A stretch of 64,000 nucleotides of DNA from Staphylococcus xylosus NJ (lineage in GTDB: Bacteria; Bacillota; Bacilli; Staphylococcales; Staphylococcaceae), in the NCBI RefSeq assembly GCF_000338275.1, contig NZ_ANMR01000006.1:62001-126000 (forward strand), in the 5' to 3' direction. Below the pieces are notes generated by a model. That model did not search any database, was not told the DNA's origin, and saw only the letters and a program-made list of their open reading frames with translations. This document shows positions 11,687 through 21,781 of this stretch, piece after piece; the stretch's first letter is position 1, and every line of letters starts with the position of its first letter. A program made the translations under genes and the position numbers.

Positions 11687-12205
11687 TTAATTAAAAGTCA
11701 CTGTAAATTTTTCAAACGGATAATATCTTAAACTTGTGTTGCCAATGATATCTTTCTGATGCACGAAACCTAATGTTCTAGAATCGTTTTTATTATCACG
11801 ATTATCATTAAGTACAAAGTAAGCATTAGGCGGAATAATATCACTTTCAGAATCTTTGATGTTTCTAAGTGACAAGTTATTGATGCTATTGTTTGTATAA
11901 GATTCATTTACTTCTCTATCATCTCTGTACAATGAGCCGTTTTTGAATGAAATAGATTGTCCAGGTTTTCCGATGATTCTACTAAACTGGATTTCTTTTC
12001 CATTACGATACATAATAATATCATTATTATCTAAAAAATTAAATGTCGTTTTTATTTTATTAACAATAACACGATCACCTTGTTTTAGATTTGGAGCCAT
12101 TTTATCATCTTTTATGACTGACCCTGTAAGCACAAATGCCTGAATCAATAGTACAATAATAAGCGCAAATATTATGGAAATCAAATGTTTTAGTAATTTT
12201 CGCAA
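11687..12205 (-). CDS. spsA: Signal peptidase I homologue SpsA, catalytically inactive
   Basis: This 172-residue paralogue of SpsB has the same fold, with a membrane anchor at residues 8-27 and the late box LNDNRDNKNDSRTLGF. The nucleophile position reads DDKM instead of GDSM (K35 replaces Ser), and the general-base position reads FSRIIG instead of VKRVIG (S75 replaces Lys). Both catalytic residues are therefore missing and it cannot be a Ser/Lys peptidase. An inactive SpsA next to SpsB is a known staphylococcal arrangement of unclear role. It sits between the VTT gene (4-bp gap) and spsB (9-bp gap), forming one operon. Confidence 0.93.
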   Translation of the reverse strand: MRKLLKHLISIIFALIIVLLIQAFVLTGSVIKDDKMAPNLKQGDRVIVNKIKTTFNFLDNNDIIMYRNGKEIQFSRIIGKPGQSISFKNGSLYRDDREVNESYTNNSINNLSLRNIKDSESDIIPPNAYFVLNDNRDNKNDSRTLGFVHQKDIIGNTSLRYYPFEKFTVTFN

Positions 12206-12209
12206 GTTC

Positions 12210-12785
12210 TCACTCCTCTGACGAATGCATAAAATGTTTCTCTAGTTTTCTACCAACAAGCCATACTACAGCAATTACTACCATTATTGTTATCAACCTT
12301 ATCGGATTAGTAAAAAGTGTTGTAATATCATTACCTAACCAACCTACAAGACCAATCATTATAAACTTAGATGCTATTAATACAATTAGATAGGCATGCG
12401 CTTTAATATGGGATAAGCTTGCCACGATATTAACTAGAGCACTTGGTGTAAATGGAAAGCACATTAAGATAAAAATAGGTAAGACGCCCTTTCTATCAAT
12501 AAAATGTATTAAACGTTGAACTGATGTCCGTCGCTGAATTTTTTGCATATATTTTGTATGAGTTAATCTTCTAAAAAATAAAAATACAATATAACTTCCA
12601 GCTACAGTGCCTAACCAAGCCAATAAAGTACCAATAAACCAACCAAAAGCATTAACGTTTACAATTACAAACACAATGATTGGTAAAATAGGAATAAAAG
12701 CCTCAATAAATGGTAATAGAAATCCTGCGATGTACCCTAAACTCCCAAATATATCAAACCAATACTGTACTTGTTCCTCTGTCAT
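12210..12785 (-). CDS. TVP38/TMEM64 (VTT domain) family membrane protein
   Basis: Membrane protein of about 191 residues with the VTT/DedA-like topology: re-entrant hydrophobic segments around FLLPFIEAFIPILPIIV, ending in a C-terminal helix. The region GTLLAWLGTVAGSYIVFLFFRR and the GVLPIFILMCFPFTPSALVN motif are the family signature. Such proteins are linked to lipid scrambling or membrane homeostasis, but no function is established here. The start is uncertain: the frame has clustered candidates at 12806 (GTG), 12803, 12794 and 12785. I chose the ATG at 12785 because GAGG lies nine bases upstream. It is the first gene of the operon with spsA and spsB. Confidence 0.85.
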   Translation of the reverse strand: MTEEQVQYWFDIFGSLGYIAGFLLPFIEAFIPILPIIVFVIVNVNAFGWFIGTLLAWLGTVAGSYIVFLFFRRLTHTKYMQKIQRRTSVQRLIHFIDRKGVLPIFILMCFPFTPSALVNIVASLSHIKAHAYLIVLIASKFIMIGLVGWLGNDITTLFTNPIRLITIMVVIAVVWLVGRKLEKHFMHSSEE

Positions 12786-13059
12786 CAAACCCATCCTCGT
12801 CATCACTATTCTTTATAATTATAAGTGTAAAGTTGCTTTTTTAAAACTATAAAGCGTTCCATCTAATATAAATCAGTCTTAAGAACGACATGCTTTCGAA
12901 ACCGAAATTGAATGACTATCTACGCTTTCAATTAACACTAATTTTAAAGAAATTGAGCAAAATCATAACTACTGTATTGTTGCCTTCGATTTAATAAACT
13001 TGCGAAATACTTATATGTATATGTTTTAGAAAAAAGAGTATGAAACGTATCTAAATTCT

Positions 13060-13140
13060 TTAAAAGCTTGCGCCTTCCCACTCCTGACAATGATGATTAA
13101 AATCGAAATAGATAAAGAGTTTACCTGAGTTGAAGCTCAT
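13060..13140 (-). CDS. Candidate 26-residue peptide
   Basis: A minus-strand frame starts at ATG 13140 and ends in TAA at 13060. It is preceded by AAAGGAG with a nine-base spacer, an unusually good ribosome binding site for an intergenic position. The peptide starts MSFNSGKLFIYFDFNHH and ends WEGASF; it is aromatic and neither clearly membrane-spanning nor similar to anything I can name. It could be a real small protein, a leader peptide for the VTT-spsA-spsB operon, or the remnant of an intergenic repeat. No terminator or attenuator follows it clearly. Confidence 0.3.
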   Translation of the reverse strand: MSFNSGKLFIYFDFNHHCQEWEGASF

Positions 13141-13172
13141 ATATAAGTTCTCCTTTCTCAACATAATGATTA

Positions 13173-13200
13173 AGGCTGAGACAATTATTTGTCCCAGCCT
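13173..13200 (-). terminator. Hairpin after pgi
   Basis: A 12-bp stem (13173-13184 with 13189-13200, arm AGGCTGAGACAA) and 4-nt loop. The single mismatch is a G-U pair on the minus strand, which orients it as the pgi terminator. It belongs to the GAGACA-core hairpin family; the T-run is weak. Confidence 0.6.
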
Positions 13201-13255
13201 CCTAAAAATATAAATTTAACATCAATTATATGCTATATAACATTAAGTTGAAGAA

Positions 13256-14587
13256 TTATAAGCGTTTTTCTAATTCTTCTTTTTTATCTTCAAAACCTGG
13301 TTTACCTAATAAAGCAAACATATTTTGTTTGTATGCTTCAACTCCAGGTTGGTTAAATGGATTAACACCTAATTGATAACCACTCATAGCACATGCTAAT
13401 TCAAAGAAGTAAACGATATAGCCAAATGTCTCTTCATCTAAACGAGGAATATTGACGACAATATTAGGTACGCCACCGTCAGTGTGAGCTAACAATGTGC
13501 CCTCAAATGCTTTCGTGTTTACTTCGTCTATAGATTTACCAGCTAAATAATTTAAACCATCTAAATTCTCACTATCTTCTTCGATAGTAATATCATGTTT
13601 AGGATTATTAACTTTCACAACTGTTTCAAATAAGAAACGACGACCTTCTTGAACATATTGTCCAAGTGAATGTAAATCTGTTGTATAATTAGCGCTAGAA
13701 GGATAAATACCTTTATAGTCCTTCCCTTCTGATTCGCCAAATAATTGTTTCCACCATTCATTAAAATATTGCATTGATGGTTCATAGTTAATCAACATTT
13801 CAGTGTCATAACCTTTTGCATATAAAACGTTACGAATTGTTGCATATTGATACGCAATATTTTCTTCTAAATCTTCTGAAGACAATTCTTCACGTGCTTT
13901 AGCTGCACCTTCCATCATTGTTTTTATATCAATGCCTGCAACAGCGATTGGTAATAAACCAACTGCAGTTAATACTGAATAACGTCCGCCTATATCATCT
14001 GGTACGACAAATGTTTCGTAACCTTCGTTAGTTGCAAGTTGCTTTAACGCACCTTTTTCTTTATCTGTAGTAGCAAAAATACGATTTTTCGCTTCTTCTT
14101 TACCATATTTATTTTCTAATAATTGTTTAAACAATCTAAATGAAACTGCTGGTTCAGTAGTAGTACCTGATTTAGAAATAACATTCACTGAGAAATCCTT
14201 ACCATCTAAATAATCGATTAACTCTTGTGTATATGAAGAAGATAAATGATTACCTACAAAGACGATTTCTGGGAATTCATTACTATTTCTAAATGATGAT
14301 GTTAGCATTTCGATAGCAGCGCGTGCACCTAAGTACGAGCCACCAATACCAATTACTACAAACACCTCTGAATGTTCTTTGACACGTTTTGAAGCTTCTA
14401 AAATACGCGAGAATTCTTCTTTGTCATAGTCTACAGGAAGATCAATCCACCCAAGGAAGTCACTACCAGCACCAGTTCCTTCATGAATTGTTTTGTGAAT
14501 TGACTTAACTATATCTTTTTGTTGTTGTAATTCATGTTCGCCGAAAAATTCTAAAGTTTTACCATAATCTAATTGAATATGAGTCAT
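13256..14587 (-). CDS. pgi: Glucose-6-phosphate isomerase
   Basis: Cytosolic glycolytic enzyme of 443 residues that interconverts glucose 6-phosphate and fructose 6-phosphate. It has the two SIS-fold subdomains and the family motifs [47 protein letters not shown] and, near the C terminus, [20 protein letters not shown]. Length matches the short bacterial form (about 440-450). The ATG has a GGAGG site. The gene is monocistronic, with its own promoter and terminator, and is divergent from argG. Confidence 0.97.
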   Translation of the reverse strand: MTHIQLDYGKTLEFFGEHELQQQKDIVKSIHKTIHEGTGAGSDFLGWIDLPVDYDKEEFSRILEASKRVKEHSEVFVVIGIGGSYLGARAAIEMLTSSFRNSNEFPEIVFVGNHLSSSYTQELIDYLDGKDFSVNVISKSGTTTEPAVSFRLFKQLLENKYGKEEAKNRIFATTDKEKGALKQLATNEGYETFVVPDDIGGRYSVLTAVGLLPIAVAGIDIKTMMEGAAKAREELSSEDLEENIAYQYATIRNVLYAKGYDTEMLINYEPSMQYFNEWWKQLFGESEGKDYKGIYPSSANYTTDLHSLGQYVQEGRRFLFETVVKVNNPKHDITIEEDSENLDGLNYLAGKSIDEVNTKAFEGTLLAHTDGGVPNIVVNIPRLDEETFGYIVYFFELACAMSGYQLGVNPFNQPGVEAYKQNMFALLGKPGFEDKKEELEKRL

Positions 14588-14622
14588 TTTGAATTGCCTC
14601 CAGTGTTTTTAATTTCAACATT

Positions 14623-14651
14623 ATTTTACTAAGTTTATTTTGAGTATTCAA
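14623..14651 (-). promoter_or_regulatory. Promoter of pgi
   Basis: The minus strand carries TTGAAT (14646-14651), a 17-nt spacer and TAAAAT (14623-14628), about 36 bp upstream of the pgi start. This is a good sigma-A match. Confidence 0.6.
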
Positions 14652-14842
14652 ACAACTAGCCTATATTATATTGATAATTTAACTATTAAAACGTTAAATC
14701 ACTCAATACCCTGAATTAATTATTCATTATTTTATACAAAAACAAACATCCTTTGAGTGTTAAAAATGCTTTTAAAACAGCTATTTAAAGTATATACCAA
14801 ATTAACCATTTCTTATTTTTGTATATTTATGTATAAAAGTGG

Positions 14843-14871
14843 TTTTATTTTCATTTATTTTCTGCTATACT
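14843..14871 (+). promoter_or_regulatory. Promoter of argGH
   Basis: An extended -10, TGCTATACT (TATACT at 14866-14871), has a poor -35 (TTTTAT at 14843-14848) 17 nt upstream. The expected start of transcription is about 50 nt before argG. AT-rich repeats just upstream (around 14818-14836) could hold ArgR sites but do not match the ARG box well enough to call. Confidence 0.55.
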
Positions 14872-14926
14872 AATCAATATCAAATTCTTATTAATAAATT
14901 ATAAAAATTCAATTGAGGTGGAACTT

Positions 14927-16132
14927 ATGAAAGAGAAAATAGTATTAGCATATTCTGGTGGTTTAGATACAAGTGTGGCAGTAAAATGGTTATTAGATAA
15001 AGGTTATGACATTGTGGCTTGTTGTTTAGATGTCGGCGAAGGTAAAGATTTAGACTTAGTACATCAAAAAGCGTTAGATATGGGTGCAATCGAATGTCAT
15101 ATCATTGATGCTACAGAAGAATTTAGTGAAGATTTCGTATCATATGCAATTAAAGGTAACTTAATGTATGAAGGTACATATCCTTTAGTTTCTGCATTAT
15201 CAAGACCATTAATTTCAAAAAAATTAGTTGAAATTGCTAGCAAAACAAATGCAGTTGGTATTGCACACGGTTGTACCGGTAAGGGTAATGACCAAGTACG
15301 TTTCGAAGTAGCAATTAAAGCTTTAGACCCAGAATTAAAAGTTTTTGCGCCAGTAAGAGAATGGGCATGGAGCCGTGAAGAAGAGATTGACTATGCAATC
15401 AAACATAATATCCCAGTTCCAATCCAACATGATTCTCCTTACTCTATCGACCAAAATTTATGGGGAAGAAGTAATGAATGTGGCATACTTGAAGACCCTT
15501 ATGCTGCACCTCCAAAGGATGCATTTGACTTAACAAACGAACTAGAAGATGCACCAGATGAAGCTGATGAAATTGTACTTTCATTTGAAAAAGGTATACC
15601 AACTGCTTTAGATGGCACATCTTATAAACTTAGCGAACTCATCTTAGAGCTCAATAAACTTGCCGGTAAGCATGGTATTGGCAGAATCGACCATGTTGAA
15701 AACAGACTTGTTGGCATTAAGTCTAGAGAAGTTTATGAAACACCAGCAGCAGAAGTAATTGTCAATGCTCATAAAGCGCTTGAAACAATTACGCTTACTA
15801 AAGATGTTGCACACTTTAAACCAGTGATTGAAAAGCAATTTTCAGAACAAATTTATAACGGTTTATGGTTCTCACCTTTAACAGATAGTCTCAAAGTATT
15901 TGTCGATAGTACTCAAGACTATGTAACTGGCGATGTACGTCTTAAATTATATAAAGGCAACGCTATTGTAAATGGAAGAAAGTCACCACATACACTTTAT
16001 AATGAAAAATTAGCTACTTATACAAAAGAAGATGCATTTAATCAAGAATCAGCAGTTGGATTTATTGATATCTTTGGATTACCAACTAAAGTAAACTCAA
16101 TGTTACATGGTGGATATAAAGATGAGCAGTAA
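14927..16132 (+). CDS. argG: Argininosuccinate synthase
   Basis: ATP-dependent ligase of 401 residues that joins citrulline and aspartate to argininosuccinate, the penultimate step of arginine synthesis. The N-terminal nucleotide-binding P-loop-like motif is [11 protein letters not shown] (about residues 8-18). Further signatures are [14 protein letters not shown] and the citrulline/aspartate-binding region [21 protein letters not shown] at 14918 is in frame, but the GAGGTGG site overlaps it and sits five bases before ATG 14927, which also gives the standard family length. It forms a two-gene operon with argH, whose start lies inside the argG 3' end. Confidence 0.97.
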   Translation: MKEKIVLAYSGGLDTSVAVKWLLDKGYDIVACCLDVGEGKDLDLVHQKALDMGAIECHIIDATEEFSEDFVSYAIKGNLMYEGTYPLVSALSRPLISKKLVEIASKTNAVGIAHGCTGKGNDQVRFEVAIKALDPELKVFAPVREWAWSREEEIDYAIKHNIPVPIQHDSPYSIDQNLWGRSNECGILEDPYAAPPKDAFDLTNELEDAPDEADEIVLSFEKGIPTALDGTSYKLSELILELNKLAGKHGIGRIDHVENRLVGIKSREVYETPAAEVIVNAHKALETITLTKDVAHFKPVIEKQFSEQIYNGLWFSPLTDSLKVFVDSTQDYVTGDVRLKLYKGNAIVNGRKSPHTLYNEKLATYTKEDAFNQESAVGFIDIFGLPTKVNSMLHGGYKDEQ

Positions 16133-17498
16133 AGCTTGGGGTGGTAGATTTAGTGAGCAACCAGAAGCATGGGTTGATGAATTTAATGCTTCTATACACT
16201 TTGACAAAACATTAATTAAATATGATGTTCAAGGTAGTATTGCTCATGCAACCATGTTGGCCAAACAAGATATTATTTCTGATTCAGACTGCGAGCAAAT
16301 TATTGAAGGTTTAAATGCAATTTTAGCTGATTATGAACAAGGCAACTTAGCACTTGATGTCTCATTGGAAGATATCCATTTAAATATCGAACATGAATTA
16401 ATAAAACGTATTGGTGATGCTGGTGGTAGATTGCATACAGGGCGTAGCAGAAACGACCAAGTTGCAACTGATATGCATTTATATACAAAAACAGAAGTAT
16501 CTCAATTAATCGATTTAATTATTTCGTTTCAACAAACAATTGTAAAAATTGCTGAGTCTCATGTAGATACGATTATGCCTGGTTATACCCATCTCCAAAG
16601 AGCTCAACCTATTTCATTTGCGCATCATATCTTGACGTACTATTGGATGCTAGAAAGAGACAAATCACGCTTTCAAGATAGTATGAAACGTATTGATATC
16701 TCTCCACTTGGTGCTGCTGCGTTAAGTGGTACTACTTATCCAATAGATCGTCACGAAACGCAGTCATTATTAGACTTTTCTGCTGTTTATGAGAATAGTA
16801 TGGATGCCGTTAGTGATAGAGATTATATTGTTGAAACGCTGCATAATATTTCATTAACAATGGTTCACCTGTCACGTTTTGCAGAAGAAATTATTTTTTG
16901 GTCCTCTGCGGAAGCAAACTTTATTACATTATCAGATGCATTTTCAACTGGCTCTTCAATTATGCCACAGAAAAAAAATCCTGATATGGCTGAATTAATC
17001 AGAGGTAAAGTTGGACGTACAACAGGTAATTTAATGAGTATGTTAATGACGCTTAAAGGGTTGCCTTTAGCATATAATAAAGACATGCAAGAAGATAAAG
17101 AAGGTCTATTTGATGCAGTTCATACACTAAAAGGTTCTTTACGTATCTTTGAAGGAATGATAGATACGCTGACTGTAAATGTGAATCATTTACAAGAAAC
17201 TGTATACAATGACTTTTCCAATGCAACAGAACTTGCTGACTACTTAGTCAACAAAGGGGTTCCTTTTAGAAATGCTCATGAAATTGTTGGTAAAATCGTA
17301 CTTTGGGCTATTCAGCATAACGTATACTTATTAGATGTACCTTTAGAACAGTATCAAAGCGCACACGAAAGTATTGAACCTGATATCTACAATTATTTAA
17401 AACCTGAAAATTGTATTAGCCGTAGAATAAGTCACGGTTCTACTGGACAAGAAGCTGTAAAAAAACAATTAGAAATTATAAAACAAAACTTAAATTAA
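16122..17498 (+). CDS. argH: Argininosuccinate lyase
   Basis: Final enzyme of arginine synthesis (458 residues), which splits argininosuccinate into arginine and fumarate. It is a fumarase/aspartase-superfamily tetramer. The superfamily signature [12 protein letters not shown] is intact, as are [14 protein letters not shown] and [12 protein letters not shown], which carries the catalytic His region. The start is ATG 16122 ([10 protein letters not shown], typical for ArgH), with GGTGG upstream; it overlaps the argG end by 11 bp in a different frame, so the two are translationally coupled. Confidence 0.97.
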   Translation: MSSKAWGGRFSEQPEAWVDEFNASIHFDKTLIKYDVQGSIAHATMLAKQDIISDSDCEQIIEGLNAILADYEQGNLALDVSLEDIHLNIEHELIKRIGDAGGRLHTGRSRNDQVATDMHLYTKTEVSQLIDLIISFQQTIVKIAESHVDTIMPGYTHLQRAQPISFAHHILTYYWMLERDKSRFQDSMKRIDISPLGAAALSGTTYPIDRHETQSLLDFSAVYENSMDAVSDRDYIVETLHNISLTMVHLSRFAEEIIFWSSAEANFITLSDAFSTGSSIMPQKKNPDMAELIRGKVGRTTGNLMSMLMTLKGLPLAYNKDMQEDKEGLFDAVHTLKGSLRIFEGMIDTLTVNVNHLQETVYNDFSNATELADYLVNKGVPFRNAHEIVGKIVLWAIQHNVYLLDVPLEQYQSAHESIEPDIYNYLKPENCISRRISHGSTGQEAVKKQLEIIKQNLN

Positions 17499-17506
17499 AA
17501 TTTTTG

Positions 17507-17545
17507 CACGGATACCCTATTTAATAGGTGTGTCTGTGTTTTTTT
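17507..17545 (+). terminator. Terminator of argGH
   Basis: A GC-containing hairpin (17507-17538, CACGGATACCCTAT pairing with ATAGGTGTGTCTGTG through G-U pairs) is followed by a T-run (17539-17545), just after the argH stop. Confidence 0.8.
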
Positions 17546-17725
17546 GTATGACAACTCAAGCACAATATTTCTATTTGGTTAAAGCATTGTAATAGAATTC
17601 ATTGATTGTATGTAATGTTAAAATTAATTTTTTATAGTTTAAATTAGAATATTGTAAATACTATTTTCAATTTAAGTTTTTTTATGTAATGTAAAAAGAA
17701 AGTTCATATTAAGGAGTGACAGCTT

Positions 17726-18700
17726 GTGAAACATTCAAATAAATTTTTGATTTCAAGTATAGCAATATTAGCTTTATCTGGTATAGGAAGTTCAACAATT
17801 ACTGAAGCATCTAGTAACGCCCTCGGTGTAAACAATCAAAACGAAGATACTTCAGTTCAAACAGTTAATGAGAATAATAAATCAGATCGACAAAATTGGA
17901 TACATAATTTAAATGGCGAGAAATTCACAACGATTGCACATAGAGGTGCTAGTGGCTATGCTCCAGAACATACATTTTACTCATACGACAAAAGCCATAA
18001 CGCTATAGGCGCGTCATATATTGAAATTGATCTACAAATGACTAAAGACGGTCACCTAATAGCCATGCATGATGAAACAGTTGATAGAACTACCAACGGC
18101 ACCGGCCGGGTTGATCAGTATACACTTAAAGAATTAAAACAACTTGATGCTGGAAGTAAATTTAATGAACAAAATCCACAATATGCTAATTCAAATTATA
18201 AAGGTGCAAAAGTACCAACATTAGACGAAATATTAGAGCGCTATGGTACTGATGCCAATTATTATATAGAAACAAAATCCCCTGATGTATATCCTGGTAT
18301 GGAAGAAAAATTATTAGATACACTTAATAAACATCAATTATTAAATGAACAGTCTTTCAAAAAAGGTCATGTTATGGTTCAATCATTTTCACAAGAAAGC
18401 TTACTTAAAATGAAAGATTTAAATTCAAGTGTGCCACTCATAAGATTATTAGACAAAGGCGAACTACCAAATATGTCACAACAAGATCTGAATTATATTA
18501 AACAATATGCCATCGGTATCGGTCCTGAATATACAGATTTAACTAAACAAAATGTCGCCAATCTTAAAAATACTGGATTTCTAGTTCATCCTTTCACTGT
18601 AAACGAAGTAGCCGACATGGAAAGACTTAATGACTATGGAATCGATGGGTTATTTACGAATTACCCTGATTTATATAAACAAGTCATAAACGAACAATAA
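17726..18700 (+). CDS. glpQ: Secreted glycerophosphodiester phosphodiesterase
   Basis: Extracellular enzyme of 324 residues that hydrolyses glycerophosphodiesters to glycerol 3-phosphate and an alcohol, letting the cell use phospholipid or teichoic-acid debris. A Sec signal peptide covers residues 1-28 (KHSNK, hydrophobic core, ITEA), with cleavage probably after A28. The GDPD TIM barrel follows: H72-R73 in AHRGASGYAPEHT, E100/D102 in EIDLQMTKDGH, and H115 in MHDETVDRTTNGTG are the catalytic and metal-site residues. The start is GTG with AAGGAGTGA upstream. The gene is monocistronic and ends at a terminator shared with gudB. Confidence 0.95.
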   Translation: MKHSNKFLISSIAILALSGIGSSTITEASSNALGVNNQNEDTSVQTVNENNKSDRQNWIHNLNGEKFTTIAHRGASGYAPEHTFYSYDKSHNAIGASYIEIDLQMTKDGHLIAMHDETVDRTTNGTGRVDQYTLKELKQLDAGSKFNEQNPQYANSNYKGAKVPTLDEILERYGTDANYYIETKSPDVYPGMEEKLLDTLNKHQLLNEQSFKKGHVMVQSFSQESLLKMKDLNSSVPLIRLLDKGELPNMSQQDLNYIKQYAIGIGPEYTDLTKQNVANLKNTGFLVHPFTVNEVADMERLNDYGIDGLFTNYPDLYKQVINEQ

Positions 18701-18740
18701 CTGATAACTTACATTTAACAATTTATTTATAATATCCAAA

Positions 18741-18774
18741 AAAGCCCGAGACATCAATAAATGTCTCGGGCTTT
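18741..18774. terminator. Bidirectional terminator between glpQ and gudB
   Basis: A perfect 14-bp stem (AAAGCCCGAGACAT, 18741-18754 with 18761-18774) has built-in A and T ends and serves both convergent genes. It is a member of the GAGACA-core family. Confidence 0.88.
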
Positions 18775-18803
18775 AAACTTACTATTACTATTCAAATATT
18801 TAT

Positions 18804-20048
18804 TTATGCCCATCCACGATAACGTGCTGCTTCTGCAGTACGCTTGATACCTACAATATAAGCTGCTAAACGCATATCAATCTTTCTGTTTTGAGCTAGT
18901 TCGTAGATTGTATCAAATGCTGTTGTAAGTTTTTCACGTAATTTCGTGTTTACTTCTTCTTCAGTCCAATAATAACCTTGGTTATTTTGTACCCATTCGA
19001 AATATGACACAGTTACACCACCAGCACTAGCTAATACATCTGGAACTAGCAACTTACCACGTTCAGTTAAGATACGAGTACCTGCTGGTGTCGTTGGTCC
19101 ATTTGCCGCTTCAACGACAATGCCAGCTTTAATGTCATGTGCATTTTCTTCAGTAATTTGATTTGCAATTGCTGCTGGCACAAGAATGTCACAGTCAATT
19201 TCAAACAATTCTTTATTAGAAATTGTTTCATCAAACAGATTAGTCACAGTTCCAAAGCTATCTCTTCTATCTAAAAGATAATCAATATCTAATCCTTCTG
19301 GATCATGTAAAGCGCCGTAAGCATCAGAGATACCAACAATTGTTGCTCCCATATCATACAAGAATTTCGCTAAGAAACTACCCGCGTTACCAAATCCTTG
19401 TATAACAATACGAGAACCTTTAAGTTCTAAACCTTTTCTTTGCGCTGCTTGTTCAATAGCAATAACAACACCTAACGCAGTCGCGCGATCACGTCCTTGT
19501 GAACCACCTAACACGATTGGTTTACCAGTGATAAATCCTGGTGAATTGAATTTGTCTAATGAACTATATTCATCCATCATCCATGCCATAATTTGAGAGT
19601 TTGTAAATACGTCTGGTGCTGGAATATCTTTCGTTGGTCCAACGAATTGAGAAATTGAACGCACATATCCACGAGATAAACGTTCGACTTCGTGAATACT
19701 CATTTGACGTGGATCACAAATAATACCACCTTTACCACCACCATATGGTAAATCAACAATGCCACATTTCAATGTCATCCACATTGATAATGCTTTAACT
19801 TCTTCTTCGTCCACATCTGGATGGAAACGTACGCCACCTTTTGTAGGTCCAACAGCATCATTGTGCTGCGCACGATAACCAGTAAAAGTTTGTACAGTAC
19901 CATCGTCCATGCGCACAGGAATTCTAACTTGAAGGAATCTTAAAGGTTCCTTTACTAAATCATACATCCCATCATCAAATCCCAGTTTGTGCAATGCTTC
20001 TTTAATAATTTGTTGCGTCGAAGTAACTAAATTATTATTCTCAGTCAT
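18804..20048 (-). CDS. gudB: NAD-dependent glutamate dehydrogenase
   Basis: Catabolic glutamate dehydrogenase of 414 residues that oxidatively deaminates glutamate to 2-oxoglutarate and feeds amino-acid carbon into the TCA cycle. The catalytic-lysine motif DLPYGGGKGG (K106) and the upstream GPTKGGVRFHP are present. The C-terminal Rossmann domain has VIQGFGNAGSFLAKFL, and an acidic residue further on (GISDAYG) fits NAD preference. It follows rocD on the same strand (110-bp gap), so ornithine or arginine is converted by RocD and then GudB. S. aureus gudB and rocD are known to be repressed by CcpA. Confidence 0.95.
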   Translation of the reverse strand: MTENNNLVTSTQQIIKEALHKLGFDDGMYDLVKEPLRFLQVRIPVRMDDGTVQTFTGYRAQHNDAVGPTKGGVRFHPDVDEEEVKALSMWMTLKCGIVDLPYGGGKGGIICDPRQMSIHEVERLSRGYVRSISQFVGPTKDIPAPDVFTNSQIMAWMMDEYSSLDKFNSPGFITGKPIVLGGSQGRDRATALGVVIAIEQAAQRKGLELKGSRIVIQGFGNAGSFLAKFLYDMGATIVGISDAYGALHDPEGLDIDYLLDRRDSFGTVTNLFDETISNKELFEIDCDILVPAAIANQITEENAHDIKAGIVVEAANGPTTPAGTRILTERGKLLVPDVLASAGGVTVSYFEWVQNNQGYYWTEEEVNTKLREKLTTAFDTIYELAQNRKIDMRLAAYIVGIKRTAEAARYRGWA

Positions 20049-20158
20049 GATTCATTTCGCCTCTTTTTCGTTACTAATGATTTCGCTTTCATGATAATTG
20101 TAACATAAGATTTTCCTTTTTAAAGGGTTTTCAAAACATATGTTACAGAACTGTGAAT

Positions 20159-21349
20159 TTACTCAAAAACACTTCTAATTTTGTCTAATGCAAAGTCTAA
20201 TTCTTCTTTAGAAATAATGAGTGGCGGTGCAAATCTAATGACCGTATCATGCGTTTCTTTACATAATAAACCTTTTTCTTTTAATGATTCACAATAAGGT
20301 CTCGCTTCCTCATTTAATTCAACCCCAATAAACAAGCCACGTCCGCGTACTTCTTTAATTGATGGATGATTTATTTTTTCTAATTCTTCTTTGAAATAGT
20401 TACCTAATTCTAATGAGCGCCCTGGTAAATCTTCGTCAATTATTACATCTAAAGCTGCATTTGAAACCGCACAAGCTAGTGGATTACCACCAAAAGTAGA
20501 ACCGTGAGACCCTGGTGAGAACACACCAAGTACTTCTTCGTCAGCTAATACTACAGATATTGGTAATACGCCCCCACCTAATGCTTTACCTAAAATGTAT
20601 ACATCTGGTTTAACGTCATCCCAGTCCGTAGCAAATAATTTACCTGAACGTCCTAAACCAGCTTGAATTTCATCAGCAATAAACAACACGTTATGTTCAT
20701 CACATAGAGCTCTTATTTCTTTTAAATAACCCTCAGGTGGAACATTAATACCTGCTTCACCTTGTATTGGTTCAATTAAAATTGCTGCTGTATTTTCAGT
20801 AATAGCATTTTTAACAGCTTCAATATCACCAAAATCTACTTTGCGGAAACCATCTAATAATGGACCATAACCACGTTGATATTCTGGTTCTGATGATAAA
20901 GATACTGGTGCCATTGTACGACCGTGGAAGTTACCATTGAAAGCAATAATCTCTGCTTTATCTGGGTCTATTTTTTTAACATCGTAAGCCCAACGGCGAG
21001 CTGCTTTTAAAGCTGTTTCAACTGCTTCAGCACCCGTATTCATTGGTAAAGCTTTAGCTTTGCCTGAAAGCTTACAAATTTTTTCATACCATTCACCTAG
21101 ATTTTCACTATGAAATGCACGTGAAACTAAAGTAACTTTATCCGCTTGATCTTTCAATGATTGAATAATCTTTGGATGTCTATGACCTTGGTTTACAGCT
21201 GAATATGCTGACAACATATCCATGTATTTGTTACCTTCTGGGTCTTTAACCCAAACGCCTTCAGCTTCCGATATAACAATTGGAAGTGGCACGTAGTTTT
21301 GTGCTCCATAATGATTTGTTACTTCAATGATTTCTTCTGATCTCGACAT
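20159..21349 (-). CDS. rocD: Ornithine aminotransferase
   Basis: PLP-dependent class III aminotransferase of 396 residues that transfers the delta-amino group of ornithine to 2-oxoglutarate, giving glutamate semialdehyde and glutamate. The PLP lysine is K255 in [10 protein letters not shown]; the PLP-Asp motif is [31 protein letters not shown] and [12 protein letters not shown] are also typical. The ATG has AAAGGGGAG upstream. It is the first gene of a likely rocD-gudB operon whose promoter is overlapped by a CcpA-type operator, with an inverted repeat in the leader. Confidence 0.95.
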   Translation of the reverse strand: MSRSEEIIEVTNHYGAQNYVPLPIVISEAEGVWVKDPEGNKYMDMLSAYSAVNQGHRHPKIIQSLKDQADKVTLVSRAFHSENLGEWYEKICKLSGKAKALPMNTGAEAVETALKAARRWAYDVKKIDPDKAEIIAFNGNFHGRTMAPVSLSSEPEYQRGYGPLLDGFRKVDFGDIEAVKNAITENTAAILIEPIQGEAGINVPPEGYLKEIRALCDEHNVLFIADEIQAGLGRSGKLFATDWDDVKPDVYILGKALGGGVLPISVVLADEEVLGVFSPGSHGSTFGGNPLACAVSNAALDVIIDEDLPGRSLELGNYFKEELEKINHPSIKEVRGRGLFIGVELNEEARPYCESLKEKGLLCKETHDTVIRFAPPLIISKEELDFALDKIRSVFE

Positions 21350-21371
21350 GATATCTCCCCTTTGTAAAAAT

Positions 21372-21393
21372 TTAAGAGTAAAAAGACTCTTAA
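21372..21393 (-). promoter_or_regulatory. Inverted repeat in the rocD leader
   Basis: A perfect 8-bp inverted repeat, TTAAGAGT-6 nt-ACTCTTAA, lies about 22 bp upstream of the rocD start, close to its ribosome binding site. It could be an operator or an mRNA stem; no T-run follows, so it is not a terminator. Confidence 0.4.
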
Positions 21394-21509
21394 GTAATAC
21401 TCACTCATAGCATAACGTATTTATCGATTAACTGAAACTATTTTCTAAAACTGCTTGGACTTTATGTAACAAACACACTTATATCAGTTAAATTAGCGTA
21501 AATAATATA

Positions 21510-21547
21510 ATTATAAAACGCTAAAATACAATTGTAAGCCCTTACAT
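21510..21547 (-). promoter_or_regulatory. rocD promoter overlapped by a CcpA-type cre site
   Basis: On the minus strand, TTACAA (21532-21537) and TATAAT (21510-21515) are separated by 16 nt. The -35 is embedded in the palindrome TGTAAGCCCTTACA (21533-21546), which differs from the cre consensus only at one central CG base. An operator covering the -35 predicts repression by CcpA in preferred carbon sources, as known for S. aureus rocD. The predicted leader is about 150 nt. Confidence 0.6.
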
Positions 21548-21725
21548 ATATAATGACACATTTACTAATGCTAATACAAGCCCATTTTATTAATTTTAAA
21601 ATTTAATTATTTTTTATTATTATTTCACAAAATTGCATATTTAATCATACGTTCATCGTTTTCCTTAAAATTTTTCTTTTATAATTACAATCGGAATTTA
21701 CGAATATTTCATAAATTTATATATT

Positions 21726-21766
21726 ATTCGAGGCCGAAACATCAACTATATGTTTCGGCCTCGAAT
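21726..21766 (-). terminator. Terminator hairpin of the OYE-family gene
   Basis: A perfect 17-bp stem (21726-21742 with 21750-21766, core GAGGCCGAAACAT) lies 15 bp past the stop of the flavin oxidoreductase gene. The T-run is weak, but the stem is very stable. Confidence 0.75.
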
Positions 21767-21781
21767 ACTTTGATAAATATT

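Larger units (their letters stand above)
12807..13255. other. 449-bp intergenic region between the VTT gene and pgi
   Basis: AT-rich sequence with no long gene. It contains the pgi terminator hairpin and a 26-codon minus-strand frame with a strong ribosome binding site (13060-13140), both listed separately. Nothing else is recognisable. Confidence 0.6.

Noticed and set aside
14588-14926. Possible ArgR (ARG box) sites before argG
   Set aside because: AT-rich TGTATA repeats occur around 14818-14836, but they are direct rather than inverted and do not match the ARG box well.
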